A stretch of 64,000 nucleotides of DNA. It comes from Ignavibacteriota bacterium. GTDB lineage: Bacteria; Bacteroidota; Ignavibacteria; Ignavibacteriales; Melioribacteraceae. The notes below the pieces were generated by a model. The model was given only the letters and a program-made list of their open reading frames with translations. It did not search any database and had not been told where the DNA came from. The stretch spans positions 62,001-126,000 of the forward strand of contig PAAX01000036.1 of NCBI GenBank assembly GCA_002698995.1. Reading direction: 5' to 3'. Shown here piece after piece: positions 56,457-64,000 of this stretch. Made by a program: the position numbers and the translations under genes. Positions within the stretch are counted from its first letter, which is position 1. Each line of letters starts with the position of its first letter.

Positions 56457-57290
56457 TTGAGAGACTTATATTCTTTTTCAAAAAGGATAATTGATCTATT
56501 ATTATTTTTTATTTTATTAATTCCGGCTGTAATTTTAATAGCTTCATTCGGAATTATTCTGGCTTTTCAATTTAAAAGTTCACCTTTCTTCATTCAGGAA
56601 CGTGGACTCACTCTTACCAAACATCGCTTGAAAATTTTAAAGCTGAGAACAATAAAGAAAGATTTCTCTAAAGTTACTTCCGAAAATGATATTTTCTTCA
56701 AACCCTCATTACAAAATGAAATCCCAAAATTTGCAGCATGGTTAAGAAAAACCGGTCTGGATGAACTTCCTCAAATATTTAATGTACTTACCGGGAAAAT
56801 GAGTTTTATTGGTCCACGCCCTTTAATGGATCAAGATCTAAAAGTAATGAAAAAGGAAAATCCTATTATTTACTATAAAAGAGAAAGCATTAATTCTAAA
56901 CCGGGTATATCGGGACTATGGCAGATTTACGGCAACCGCGATGAAGGACTTATCAATCTTATTGCCCTCGATTTAATTTACGATACTTACAAAACAATTA
57001 ACATAGATTTACAACTCATTTTTAAAACCGCCTTTTTTGTTGTTACAAGTAAAAACTCCGACGCAGTTTTTACAATCAAGAAAAAAGATAAAAGATTTGT
57101 TGATATCTCCATCTCAGAAGATATTGAATTAAAAATAGATTCCGGTTTAATCAGATTGTTGGCACTTCCACTTCTTAATATCAATAACAGTTTCTCTTAC
57201 AGCTTAAACCTTCCGGAGAATTTTTGGATTACTGATTATACCATTAATAATAATGAATTAAAAAATCATGAACATCGAATTAGTGCATAA
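56457..57290 (+). CDS. Polyprenyl-phosphate sugar-1-phosphate transferase family protein
   Basis: The 277-residue protein has one N-terminal membrane hairpin (about 12-36) and the bacterial sugar transferase domain, with KRIIDLLLFF, LKLRTIKKDF, LRKTGLDELPQIFNVL and MSFIGPRPLM. Such enzymes load the first sugar phosphate on undecaprenyl phosphate for exopolysaccharide or O-antigen. The start is TTG; an in-frame TAA lies 21 bases upstream and no ATG is available. About 80 residues at the C-terminus go beyond the normal domain and are not recognised. Confidence 0.85.
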   Translation: MRDLYSFSKRIIDLLLFFILLIPAVILIASFGIILAFQFKSSPFFIQERGLTLTKHRLKILKLRTIKKDFSKVTSENDIFFKPSLQNEIPKFAAWLRKTGLDELPQIFNVLTGKMSFIGPRPLMDQDLKVMKKENPIIYYKRESINSKPGISGLWQIYGNRDEGLINLIALDLIYDTYKTINIDLQLIFKTAFFVVTSKNSDAVFTIKKKDKRFVDISISEDIELKIDSGLIRLLALPLLNINNSFSYSLNLPENFWITDYTINNNELKNHEHRISA

Positions 57291-57441
57291 TTACTTACTG
57301 GTAAACAATTTTTATTGATTAAAAATCCTTCGCCGAATTTTCAGTTATTTAAAATTAAACTTGCCATTTTAAACTTTTATCAATAACTTCTGCCTAAAAT
57401 CAATTGAAGTTCTGATGTTCTATAAGCTAATGTTATTTATT

Positions 57442-57460
57442 TATAAAACATAGTTTTATA
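57442..57460. promoter_or_regulatory. Palindrome upstream of the type IX secreted protein gene
   Basis: TATAAAAC-ATA-GTTTTATA is a perfect 8 bp palindrome about 50 bases before the next start codon. Its right arm overlaps a possible -10 box TATACT (57457-57462). It may be a regulator site; AT-rich sequence makes such repeats common by chance. Confidence 0.3.
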
Positions 57461-57512
57461 CTCATATCTCTTTCTAATGTTTCGATTAATGAAAATATAA
57501 ATTGGAGGTCTG

Positions 57513-59483
57513 ATGAAAAAGCAGTTAATTACAATTTTGATTTTTGTAATAGCCCAAGCTTTATACTCTCAAACTACAGAAGATGCATGGATAAATGAAA
57601 TCCACTATGATAATAATGGAGCAGATTCAAATGAAGGAATTGAAATTGTCGTTAAAGATGTGTCTACTTACCCATTAGCAAATTGGTCGATAATCTTATA
57701 CAATGGTAGTAATGGCGAAACTTATAATACCTTCGATTATTCAGTTCCAAATTCAACTTCATCTTCTAACGGATTTACTATAGCATGGAAAGAACAATCA
57801 AGTATTCAAAATGATGTAGAAGGAGTTGCATTAGTTTACAATAGTAATACTCTAGTCCAATTTCTTTCATACGAAGGAAGTTTTACAGCTACAAATGGTA
57901 TTGCAATTGGAATTACTTCAACTGATATTTTAGTATTCGAAGATGCTAGTGGGACAGGTGTTTCTTTGCAGTTAAGTGGTTCAGGTAATCAATACGAAGT
58001 TTTCTCTTGGCAGTCCCAAGCTGCCAGTACATTTGGGACAATAAATAACTCACAAGTCTTAACAAATATCGTTAAAGAGGAACCTTCAAGTCACCCCTCA
58101 AATTTTCAGGCTTCAATTCATGGTTTCAATAAAATAAATCTAACTTGGACAGATGCCGCTGGCGCAATAATTCCGGACGGATACTTTATAAAAGTTAATG
58201 AGACCGGTACTTTTATCGATCCGGTTGATTTGTCATCTCCAATTAATGATACAGATTTTACAGATGGAGAAGGCTCTTTATTTGTCAATTATGGTATTGA
58301 GAGTTCATCAATTTCAGGATTGCAAAGTAATACAACATATCACTTTAAAATCTGGCCTTACACAAATTTCGGTTCCTCTACAGACTACAAAACAGATGCT
58401 TCACCTCTTGAAACTCAAAACACAACTTCAGTTTATGTTGTGATAAATGAAATATTAGCTGATCCTGACGAAGATTCAAATGGTGATGGAATATTAAGTA
58501 CCGATGATGACGAATTTATTGAAATAATAAATAACACTGGGGTAACCCAAGATATTTCTAATTGGACAATTGAAGATGCTACAGAAGTAAGACACACTTT
58601 TAACGCAAATACATTATTAAATAGTAATGAATCAATAGTAGTATTTGGAGGTGGAACTCCAACAGGTATAAATGGATTGGTACAAATTACAAGTAGCTTA
58701 TCCTTAAATAATACTGGTGATGATGTTATTTTAAGAAATTCATCCGGTGAAATTGTTGATCAATATTCATTTGGTTCTGAAGGTAATAGTGGAACTTCCC
58801 TGGCTAGACATCCAGATATAACTGGTTCATTTGTATTACATACAGACATAATTTCAAATTCAGTTTCATTCTCCCCCGGTACGAAAAATTCGGATGGAAC
58901 TCCTCTTCCAATTGAACTAATTTACTTTACTGTTGCTTTCCAAAACAACTTTGTTATTCTTAATTGGGAATCTGCTACTGAAGTTAATAATTACGGATTT
59001 GAGATTGAAAGAACAATTACAAATTCCAAATTACAAATTACAAATTGGGAAAATGTAGGTTTTGTAGAAGGACATGGAAACAGCAATTCTGCTAAACAAT
59101 ATTCTTATGTTGATAATTCTGTTAGAGCCGGACAATCATATTCATACCGCTTAAAACAAATTGATTTTGACGGACAGTTTGAATACTCAAGTGTTGTTAA
59201 TGTTGAAGTTGGTGTTCCAATGGAATTTAGTCTTGCACAAAATTATCCAAATCCATTTAATCCGAGTACTATTATTGATTACTCAATACCAAGTAATGAG
59301 TTTGTAACTATAAAAGTATTTGATGTTCTGGGAAATACAGTTTCTACATTAGTAAACGAAACTAAAGAAGCAGGAAAATACAACGCAACATTTGATGCAA
59401 ATAACTTAACAAGCGGAATTTATTTCTACTCAATTAATGCAGGTGGATTTACACAAGTTAAGAAGATGATGCTGGTTAAGTAG
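57513..59483 (+). CDS. Secreted lamin-tail/fibronectin protein with type IX secretion sorting domain
   Basis: The 656-residue protein has a signal peptide (KKQLITILIFVIAQALYS). A lamin-tail-like domain follows (about 22-170), then a fibronectin type III-like region (about 195-300) and a second lamin-tail domain (about 305-430, starting VVINEILADPDEDSNGDG). The C-terminal about 85 residues form a type A sorting domain, with FSLAQNYPNPFNPSTIIDYS and a final QVKKMMLVK. The product should cross the outer membrane through PorU/SprA-type machinery and stay on the surface or be released. GGAGG precedes the start. A heptamer repeat lies at 59019-59046. Confidence 0.9.
   Translation: MKKQLITILIFVIAQALYSQTTEDAWINEIHYDNNGADSNEGIEIVVKDVSTYPLANWSIILYNGSNGETYNTFDYSVPNSTSSSNGFTIAWKEQSSIQNDVEGVALVYNSNTLVQFLSYEGSFTATNGIAIGITSTDILVFEDASGTGVSLQLSGSGNQYEVFSWQSQAASTFGTINNSQVLTNIVKEEPSSHPSNFQASIHGFNKINLTWTDAAGAIIPDGYFIKVNETGTFIDPVDLSSPINDTDFTDGEGSLFVNYGIESSSISGLQSNTTYHFKIWPYTNFGSSTDYKTDASPLETQNTTSVYVVINEILADPDEDSNGDGILSTDDDEFIEIINNTGVTQDISNWTIEDATEVRHTFNANTLLNSNESIVVFGGGTPTGINGLVQITSSLSLNNTGDDVILRNSSGEIVDQYSFGSEGNSGTSLARHPDITGSFVLHTDIISNSVSFSPGTKNSDGTPLPIELIYFTVAFQNNFVILNWESATEVNNYGFEIERTITNSKLQITNWENVGFVEGHGNSNSAKQYSYVDNSVRAGQSYSYRLKQIDFDGQFEYSSVVNVEVGVPMEFSLAQNYPNPFNPSTIIDYSIPSNEFVTIKVFDVLGNTVSTLVNETKEAGKYNATFDANNLTSGIYFYSINAGGFTQVKKMMLVK
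59019..59046 (+). repeat. Four tandem heptamers within coding sequence
   Basis: Units ACAAATT, CCAAATT, ACAAATT, ACAAATT follow one another in the secreted protein gene, encoding TNSKLQITN. Because seven is not a multiple of three, gain or loss of one unit would shift frame just before the type IX sorting domain. Confidence 0.65.
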
Positions 59484-59527
59484 ACATAAGATTTTAGACT
59501 TTTAGACACAAGACTATTTTTGATGAT

Positions 59528-59566
59528 AAACTCCCGCAATTTTTGAAATTGCGGGAGTTTTTAATT
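59528..59566 (+). terminator. Intrinsic terminator after the type IX secreted protein gene
   Basis: A long perfect stem AAACTCCCGCAATT (59528-59541) with AATTGCGGGAGTTT (59547-59560) is followed by TTAATTTT. It lies between convergent genes, and the A-flank could also serve the minus strand weakly. Confidence 0.88.
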
Positions 59567-59953
59567 TTAAAGATTGTTCATAACTCTGGAAAGTTTTTCA
59601 CTCACCTCTTTAGCTATTGGTTCTAAATTTTCATTTTCAACACTTTGCATTGAGACCAAAGGATTTACTGATGAAATCTGAGTCTTTCCATCTTTGTTTT
59701 CCTGAACCACAAAATTACATGGCAGCAGAACTCCAAGATTATCTTCAGCAGAAATAGCTTTGTGAGCAAAAGATGGATTGCAAGCACCCATAATTTTATA
59801 TCTTCTAAAATCTACATCTATTTTTTTCTTTAATGTCTCTTTAACATCAATTTCAGTCAATACCCCAAATCCCTCTTTCTTTAATTCCTCAGCAACTTTT
59901 ACTAATGCTTCATCATAAGAATAATCAACAATTTTTGTATTAAAATATTTCAT
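59567..59953 (-). CDS. DUF302 family protein
   Basis: The 128-residue protein matches DUF302 throughout: an N-terminal SYDEALVKVAEELKKEGFGV, the YKIMGACNPSFAHKAI stretch with a conserved cysteine, and LGVLLPCNFVVQE with a second. The family is widespread, often found with redox or sulfur genes, and has no settled function. No signal peptide is seen. It lies 48 bases downstream of the DASS symporter on the same strand. Confidence 0.9.
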   Translation of the reverse strand: MKYFNTKIVDYSYDEALVKVAEELKKEGFGVLTEIDVKETLKKKIDVDFRRYKIMGACNPSFAHKAISAEDNLGVLLPCNFVVQENKDGKTQISSVNPLVSMQSVENENLEPIAKEVSEKLSRVMNNL

Positions 59954-60001
59954 TATATCCCTCGTTTTTATTTAGTAAGATGCATTATCCAATTAAACGA
60001 T

Positions 60002-61498
60002 TCATCCTAAAAACAGATAAAAATATGTAGAAACCAATAAAGCTCCTATTAGATTTAGAAAGAATCCAACTTTTGCCATTTCATATACGGTTATAGATTT
60101 ACTGCTGAAAATAATTGCATTCGGCGGTGTTGCTACAGGCATCATAAATGCCATTGATGATGAAATTGCAGCCGGAATCATTACAATTAAAGGATTGATA
60201 TTCAGTTCGGTTGAAAGTGCTGCTAATATAGGTAATATTATCTGCGCAGTTGCAGTGTTTGAAGTCAGTTCCGTTAAAAAAGTAATAACTAGACAAATAG
60301 TCATTACTAAAAGGATAATTGGAAAATTCGATAAAACAGATAATTGATTCCCTAATATTTTTGAAAGTCCGCTTGAAATAAATCCTTCAGCCAAAGCAAA
60401 ACCTCCTCCAAAAAGAATTATAATTTCCCACGGAAGTTTTTTTATTGAAGTGGAATTTAATATTCTCTTTTCCGGACTGCTTTTACTTGGAATTATAAAA
60501 AGTAAAATTGCCATGAAAACTGCAATTGTCGAATCGTCAATATAATCTGCAAATGTTAACACTCCACTCCATCCCGGAATTACAAATTCACCTAGAATTA
60601 TATCTTTTCTAAATATCCATAACAATGCAGTTAATGAAAAAACAGTTATTACAACTTTTTCTTCAAATGAAATTTTAGAAAGCTTTTCTGTAATTGTAAT
60701 CTTATAATTTTTTGACTGATCGAAATCTTTTTTAAAAAATACCTTTGCCAGTAAAAACCATGTAATTAAAAGAAGAATTAAAGCAAGGGGAAAAACTAAA
60801 ATTATCCATTCACCAAAAAGAATTTCCGTTTTATCAGGAAAAGATATTTTAAATATTCTTTGGAATACCAAATTGGGAGGTGTTCCAATAATAGTTGCAA
60901 TACCGCCTATTGAACATCCGTATGCAATTCCCAATAAAATTCCTTTATGAATTCCGACATCAGACTTTATATTCTTTATCACCGCCAATCCAATTGGAAG
61001 GAGCATTAAAGCAGTTGCAGTGTTCGAAATCCACATAGAAATAAGAAAAGCAGATGACATAAATCCGAACAATAAAGAAGGCAAATTACTTTTGAATAAC
61101 TGAATTATTGAATAAGCAATTCTTTTATGAAGCTCCCATTCTTCCATTGCTATTGCAATAAAAAATCCGCCGACAAACAAAAATATTGTTGAGTTCATGT
61201 ATGAGGAAGTCACATCATTAGCCGTAAGCACACCGGTTAACGGAAAAACAACAATCGGAATTAGTGCCGTAACATAAAGAGGAACTGCTTCAGTTATCCA
61301 TAAAATTGACATTAAAACTGCAGCAGCTGCAACATATTTTGCTGATTGATTTTGAATTCCGAAATCAAGAAATGATATTAAAAGGAAATAAATTAATACT
61401 GAGACAAGAACAACTGCTAAATTTTTTACGCTCTGATGTTTGTAAAATTTTTGAAAGCGAGAACTTAGATTGTTTTCATTTCTCACTTCTTGTTCCAT
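60002..61498 (-). CDS. DASS/SLC13-family anion symporter
   Basis: The 498-residue integral membrane protein has about 12 helices. The two family signatures are present: MWISNTATALMLLPIGLA in the first half and LTELTSNTATAQIILPILA in the second. These form the sodium and carboxylate binding sites. It probably imports dicarboxylates (succinate, malate) with Na+, though some members carry sulfate or citrate. It is followed by DUF302 and preceded by a dehydrogenase gene on the same strand. Confidence 0.92.
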   Translation of the reverse strand: MEQEVRNENNLSSRFQKFYKHQSVKNLAVVLVSVLIYFLLISFLDFGIQNQSAKYVAAAAVLMSILWITEAVPLYVTALIPIVVFPLTGVLTANDVTSSYMNSTIFLFVGGFFIAIAMEEWELHKRIAYSIIQLFKSNLPSLLFGFMSSAFLISMWISNTATALMLLPIGLAVIKNIKSDVGIHKGILLGIAYGCSIGGIATIIGTPPNLVFQRIFKISFPDKTEILFGEWIILVFPLALILLLITWFLLAKVFFKKDFDQSKNYKITITEKLSKISFEEKVVITVFSLTALLWIFRKDIILGEFVIPGWSGVLTFADYIDDSTIAVFMAILLFIIPSKSSPEKRILNSTSIKKLPWEIIILFGGGFALAEGFISSGLSKILGNQLSVLSNFPIILLVMTICLVITFLTELTSNTATAQIILPILAALSTELNINPLIVMIPAAISSSMAFMMPVATPPNAIIFSSKSITVYEMAKVGFFLNLIGALLVSTYFYLFLG

Positions 61499-61518
61499 TA
61501 TTTAATTATTAAAATATG

Positions 61519-62379
61519 CTATTTCTTTTTAGGATGAACAGCATTATAAAGTGATGAATAATCTTTATCGGCATTTTTAAGCTGCAGTCCTTTTTTAATT
61601 GTTTCTCTTACTCCATCAAGTTGAGCTGTAAACAATCCGCTCTTAGTAAATTCATCAGAAATTAAATTAACATCTTTAAGGAGATGCTTCAATGGAAAAT
61701 TAGGATTATCAAAATCTCTGTTAAGCATATTATCTAACTTTTTATCGAACGTGGGAGCATAAAGTGCACTCTCTCGCAAAATCTCCATAAAAGTTTCTAC
61801 ATTAATTTTATTTTCCAGAACATAACCAAGACTAAGAGAAAATGAATTTGTTATGGATGCAATTAAATGATTTAGTGCAAGTTTTAATGCAGATGCTTTC
61901 CCAATTTTCCCGACGTGAATAATTTTATCTCCGAAAGCTTTTAGGAACAATTCATTCTCCTCAAACTGTTTTTCCGTTGATCCAACCAAAACAAATAATT
62001 CTCTTTCCTGCACTTGTTTGATGCTACCTAAAACGGGAGCTTCTATAAACTCGCCGCCAAGTTTAGAAATCCTTTCACTTAAAATCAGATTTTCACCAGG
62101 CGATATTGTACTCATTTGAAAAACTTTTTTTGAAGAATAATCAATTTTCTCTTTGAATAATGTTTCGCATATCGCGTAATAATCTGAAAGCATTACTACT
62201 ATTATTTCTGATTGCTTAACGGCATCTGCAGCAGAATCACATATATCAGCCCCTCTTTCAACTAAGTATTCTGCTTTTGATTTTGTTCTATTGTATACTA
62301 AAACATCATATTCTCTTTCAAGAAGTTTTTCTGCCATCGGAGCACCCATCAATCCGGCGCCAATCATCGCAACTTTCAT
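61519..62379 (-). CDS. 3-hydroxyisobutyrate dehydrogenase-like NAD(P) enzyme
   Basis: The 286-residue protein begins with a Rossmann motif, MIGAGLMGAPMAEKLL (Gly7, Gly9, Gly12), and NRTKSKAEYL, which favours NADP. An all-helical C-terminal domain follows with the catalytic lysine in ASALKLALNHLIAS. This is the beta-hydroxyacid dehydrogenase family, close to the GLYR1/succinic semialdehyde reductase branch. The exact substrate is not clear. It lies 1 base after bshB1 and 20 bases before the symporter gene. Confidence 0.9.
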   Translation of the reverse strand: MKVAMIGAGLMGAPMAEKLLEREYDVLVYNRTKSKAEYLVERGADICDSAADAVKQSEIIVVMLSDYYAICETLFKEKIDYSSKKVFQMSTISPGENLILSERISKLGGEFIEAPVLGSIKQVQERELFVLVGSTEKQFEENELFLKAFGDKIIHVGKIGKASALKLALNHLIASITNSFSLSLGYVLENKINVETFMEILRESALYAPTFDKKLDNMLNRDFDNPNFPLKHLLKDVNLISDEFTKSGLFTAQLDGVRETIKKGLQLKNADKDYSSLYNAVHPKKK

Positions 62380-62380
62380 T

Positions 62381-63109
62381 TTATAATTCCTTTAAATAAT
62401 TTATGATATCCAATTCAATATCTTCTTCCGAATAAAATGGTTCACCGAATTCTTTCCCAATTTTAAATCCGTACAAACCGGCTCTTGTTTCTAAATATTT
62501 TACAAATCCGGGCTGACTAATAAAAGTTTCCGGTTCATCTGAATTTGAATTGGGGTTATGAAACTGAGTTGCATAAGCTTTAACAGATTCCATTTTAGTC
62601 TTAAATGTATCCGAAATATCGACAATAAAAGTAGGGGTAAAATCGTACGTCTGCATATAATAAAAAAGTCTTTTTGGTCTATAAGCTTCCTGTAATTCAT
62701 CCCCTTCAAAAGTTTCAATCTTTGGAAGTCCGGTAAAAAACATTGCTTCTTTTACAAGCTGACTGGAACCGATGTGATCCGGATGACGATCATTTTTATA
62801 AGGAGCAAATATAATTGAAGGACGATGTTTTCTAATTTTATTAATTATCTTCAGTAGATATTCTTGATTAAATTTTATCTTTCCATCGGGGAGTTCTAAG
62901 TTATCTCTTAAAGCAAGTTTTAATATTTCGGATGCTTTTTGAGCCTCTTCAAATCTGGTTTCAATTGTACCTCTAGTACCTAATTCACCACGAGTAAAAT
63001 CTATAATTCCGACTTTCAATCCGGCGTTTGTAAGCTTTGCAATCGTTCCCCCCATAGAAAGTTCTGCATCATCCGGATGGGCTGCAAAGACTAAAACATC
63101 TAAATTCAT
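62381..63109 (-). CDS. bshB1: Bacillithiol biosynthesis deacetylase BshB1
   Basis: The 242-residue PIG-L/LmbE-fold enzyme has zinc-binding AAHPDDAELSMGG and YKNDRHPDHIGSS, and the BshB1-type start LDVLVFAAHPDD with FTRGELGTRGT. It removes the acetyl group from N-acetylglucosaminyl malate to make the bacillithiol precursor. BshB1 is typical of Bacteroidota and Chlorobi as well as Firmicutes. The bshA and bshC partners are not in the window. Confidence 0.92.
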   Translation of the reverse strand: MNLDVLVFAAHPDDAELSMGGTIAKLTNAGLKVGIIDFTRGELGTRGTIETRFEEAQKASEILKLALRDNLELPDGKIKFNQEYLLKIINKIRKHRPSIIFAPYKNDRHPDHIGSSQLVKEAMFFTGLPKIETFEGDELQEAYRPKRLFYYMQTYDFTPTFIVDISDTFKTKMESVKAYATQFHNPNSNSDEPETFISQPGFVKYLETRAGLYGFKIGKEFGEPFYSEEDIELDIINYLKEL

Positions 63110-63340
63110 TTATCCCTCTAAATTATTTTCATAAATATACAAACTTTTACACGAATGATATTTTTCAGATTCTTTTTAGTCTGTAGTAACTGAGATTTTA
63201 GATTATTAAGATACTTAACCATTCTCCTGCAAATTTAATTCTCTATTAAGATTTTCACAATTTTATCGATAATAATTTGATGATATGTTTTATTTTTCTT
63301 TACAAAATTTTCTAATCTAATAAAGTAAAAACAACCTTTG

Positions 63341-64000
63341 ATGAACGGCAAAAAATATTTATCAACAAATTTAACTGCATTGAGAGAATCTGCTGATATT
63401 CTTCTTGATCTGAATAAATTTGAAAATGCATTTGATTTGTATGATGAAGCAAACAGGCAAATTTGGCTCTCTCTTGGGAACATTCAAAATAATATAACAA
63501 ACTTTACGCAGACTGTCTTGGAAAGTGATTTCAAAGCAACATTCGAATTTCAATCCAAGTATACATTAAAAATTTCTGAAACTGCATTTGCAAGAAATTT
63601 TGAAATGAGTTCCGGAAGTTTACTTAATGAATTTATTCAAATAAATTACGGCAAGCTGCAGACAGTTGTTTCTTCAAGCAGACTTATAAACAGTATAGAC
63701 TATACAACAGTATTGGCTGATTTTCTCCTTTTATATACTCTTATCTCAAATAAAAATTCGGATGATTGGATTAATTATGTTCTTAAGATTTACAATCCTA
63801 TAATGGAAGGGAACAGAATTAAAAGTATGTTTCTTCGTATTACCGATAAATACCTTAAAATAAGATTAGCAGAAGAAGCTGAAATAATTAAGCAAAGTGA
63901 TAAATCAGAATTAAATGCAATTCTACTCGATTACTTAATAAAATCTTCAGTAAAAGATGAAGTCTTTTTTGACATGATAAAATCGGTTGCCGGAAGTTAT
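63341..64000 (+). CDS. Unrecognised protein, 3' end outside window
   Basis: The frame starting at ATG 63341 (MNGKKYLSTNLTALRESADI) stays open for 220 codons to the right edge, so the gene is truncated by the window. An in-frame TAA at 63326 limits the start. The visible part is mostly helical and amphipathic, with alternating charged and leucine-rich stretches like a helical-repeat protein (KFENAFDLYDEANRQIW), and no membrane segment or signal peptide. No clear ribosome-binding site precedes it. I do not recognise a family. Confidence 0.7.
   Translation, partial: MNGKKYLSTNLTALRESADILLDLNKFENAFDLYDEANRQIWLSLGNIQNNITNFTQTVLESDFKATFEFQSKYTLKISETAFARNFEMSSGSLLNEFIQINYGKLQTVVSSSRLINSIDYTTVLADFLLLYTLISNKNSDDWINYVLKIYNPIMEGNRIKSMFLRITDKYLKIRLAEEAEIIKQSDKSELNAILLDYLIKSSVKDEVFFDMIKSVAGSY

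Overview
The window is an AT-rich bacterial chromosome segment with no phage, transposon, CRISPR array, rRNA or tRNA that I could recognise. Several lineage markers point to the Bacteroidota/Chlorobi group, most likely an Ignavibacteria-type organism: a fused LpxC-FabZ protein, a fused SecDF, a secreted protein ending in a type IX secretion sorting domain (YPNPFNPST type), a bacillithiol deacetylase BshB1, tandem OmpH/Skp genes and paired LPS heptose genes. This placement is inference. Several promoters nevertheless look like ordinary TTGACA / 17 bp / TATAAT-type sites rather than the unusual Bacteroidetes consensus.

Layout. (1) 1-4500: end of a SulP anion transporter, a SlyD-like isomerase, a deoxyhypusine-synthase-like protein and a 2Fe-2S flavin reductase. 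A 355 bp gap with a double hairpin follows. (2) 4505-7414, minus strand: histidine kinase, purA and a STAS antagonist. (3) 7632-16559, plus strand: a seven-gene operon made of an ECF sigma factor, an unknown membrane-anchored protein, three SpoIIE/PP2C phosphatases with different sensory halves, an anti-sigma antagonist and an RsbW-like kinase. It reads as a complete partner-switching signalling module. (4) 16613-27711: an NRDE/TANGO2 protein, then a minus-strand housekeeping run: secDF, and prs-rplY-pth-hppA-rpsF-ssb-rpsR-rplI. A lipoprotein and an FmdB zinc ribbon are divergently arranged at the end.

(5) 27728-49372, minus strand: a nearly gap-free envelope cluster of about 21.6 kb. In transcription order it holds uppS, bamA, two skp genes, lpxD, lpxC-fabZ, lpxA, a LipM-like acyltransferase, panB, a propeller protein, rfaE1, rfaE2, tamB, rnr and a metallopeptidase/propeller/barrel protein. 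A good promoter lies just upstream of uppS. The genes share themes of lipid A and heptose synthesis, undecaprenyl carrier, and insertion and chaperoning of outer-membrane proteins. (6) 49475-52724, minus strand: lexA with two small unknown genes behind it. Two AGTG-N10-CACT palindromes overlap the lexA promoter. An alpha/beta hydrolase and ilvE follow; the ilvE terminator lies inside the hydrolase signal-peptide codons. (7) 52969-59483, plus strand: a universal stress protein, a CPA2 antiporter with an EIIA-like tail, an MlaE permease, a sugar-phosphate transferase and a large type IX secreted protein. (8) 59567-63109, minus strand: DUF302, a DASS symporter, a beta-hydroxyacid dehydrogenase and bshB1. 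An unrecognised gene runs off the right edge.

The most interesting parts are the sigma/partner-switching operon (7070-16559), the lexA control region with its two co-directional small genes (49475-50837), and the terminator embedded in coding sequence at 51589-51623. Several starts were moved from the longest open frame on ribosome-binding-site and family evidence: rpsF, fmdB, lexA, bamA, panB, and the genes starting at 27326 and 31054.
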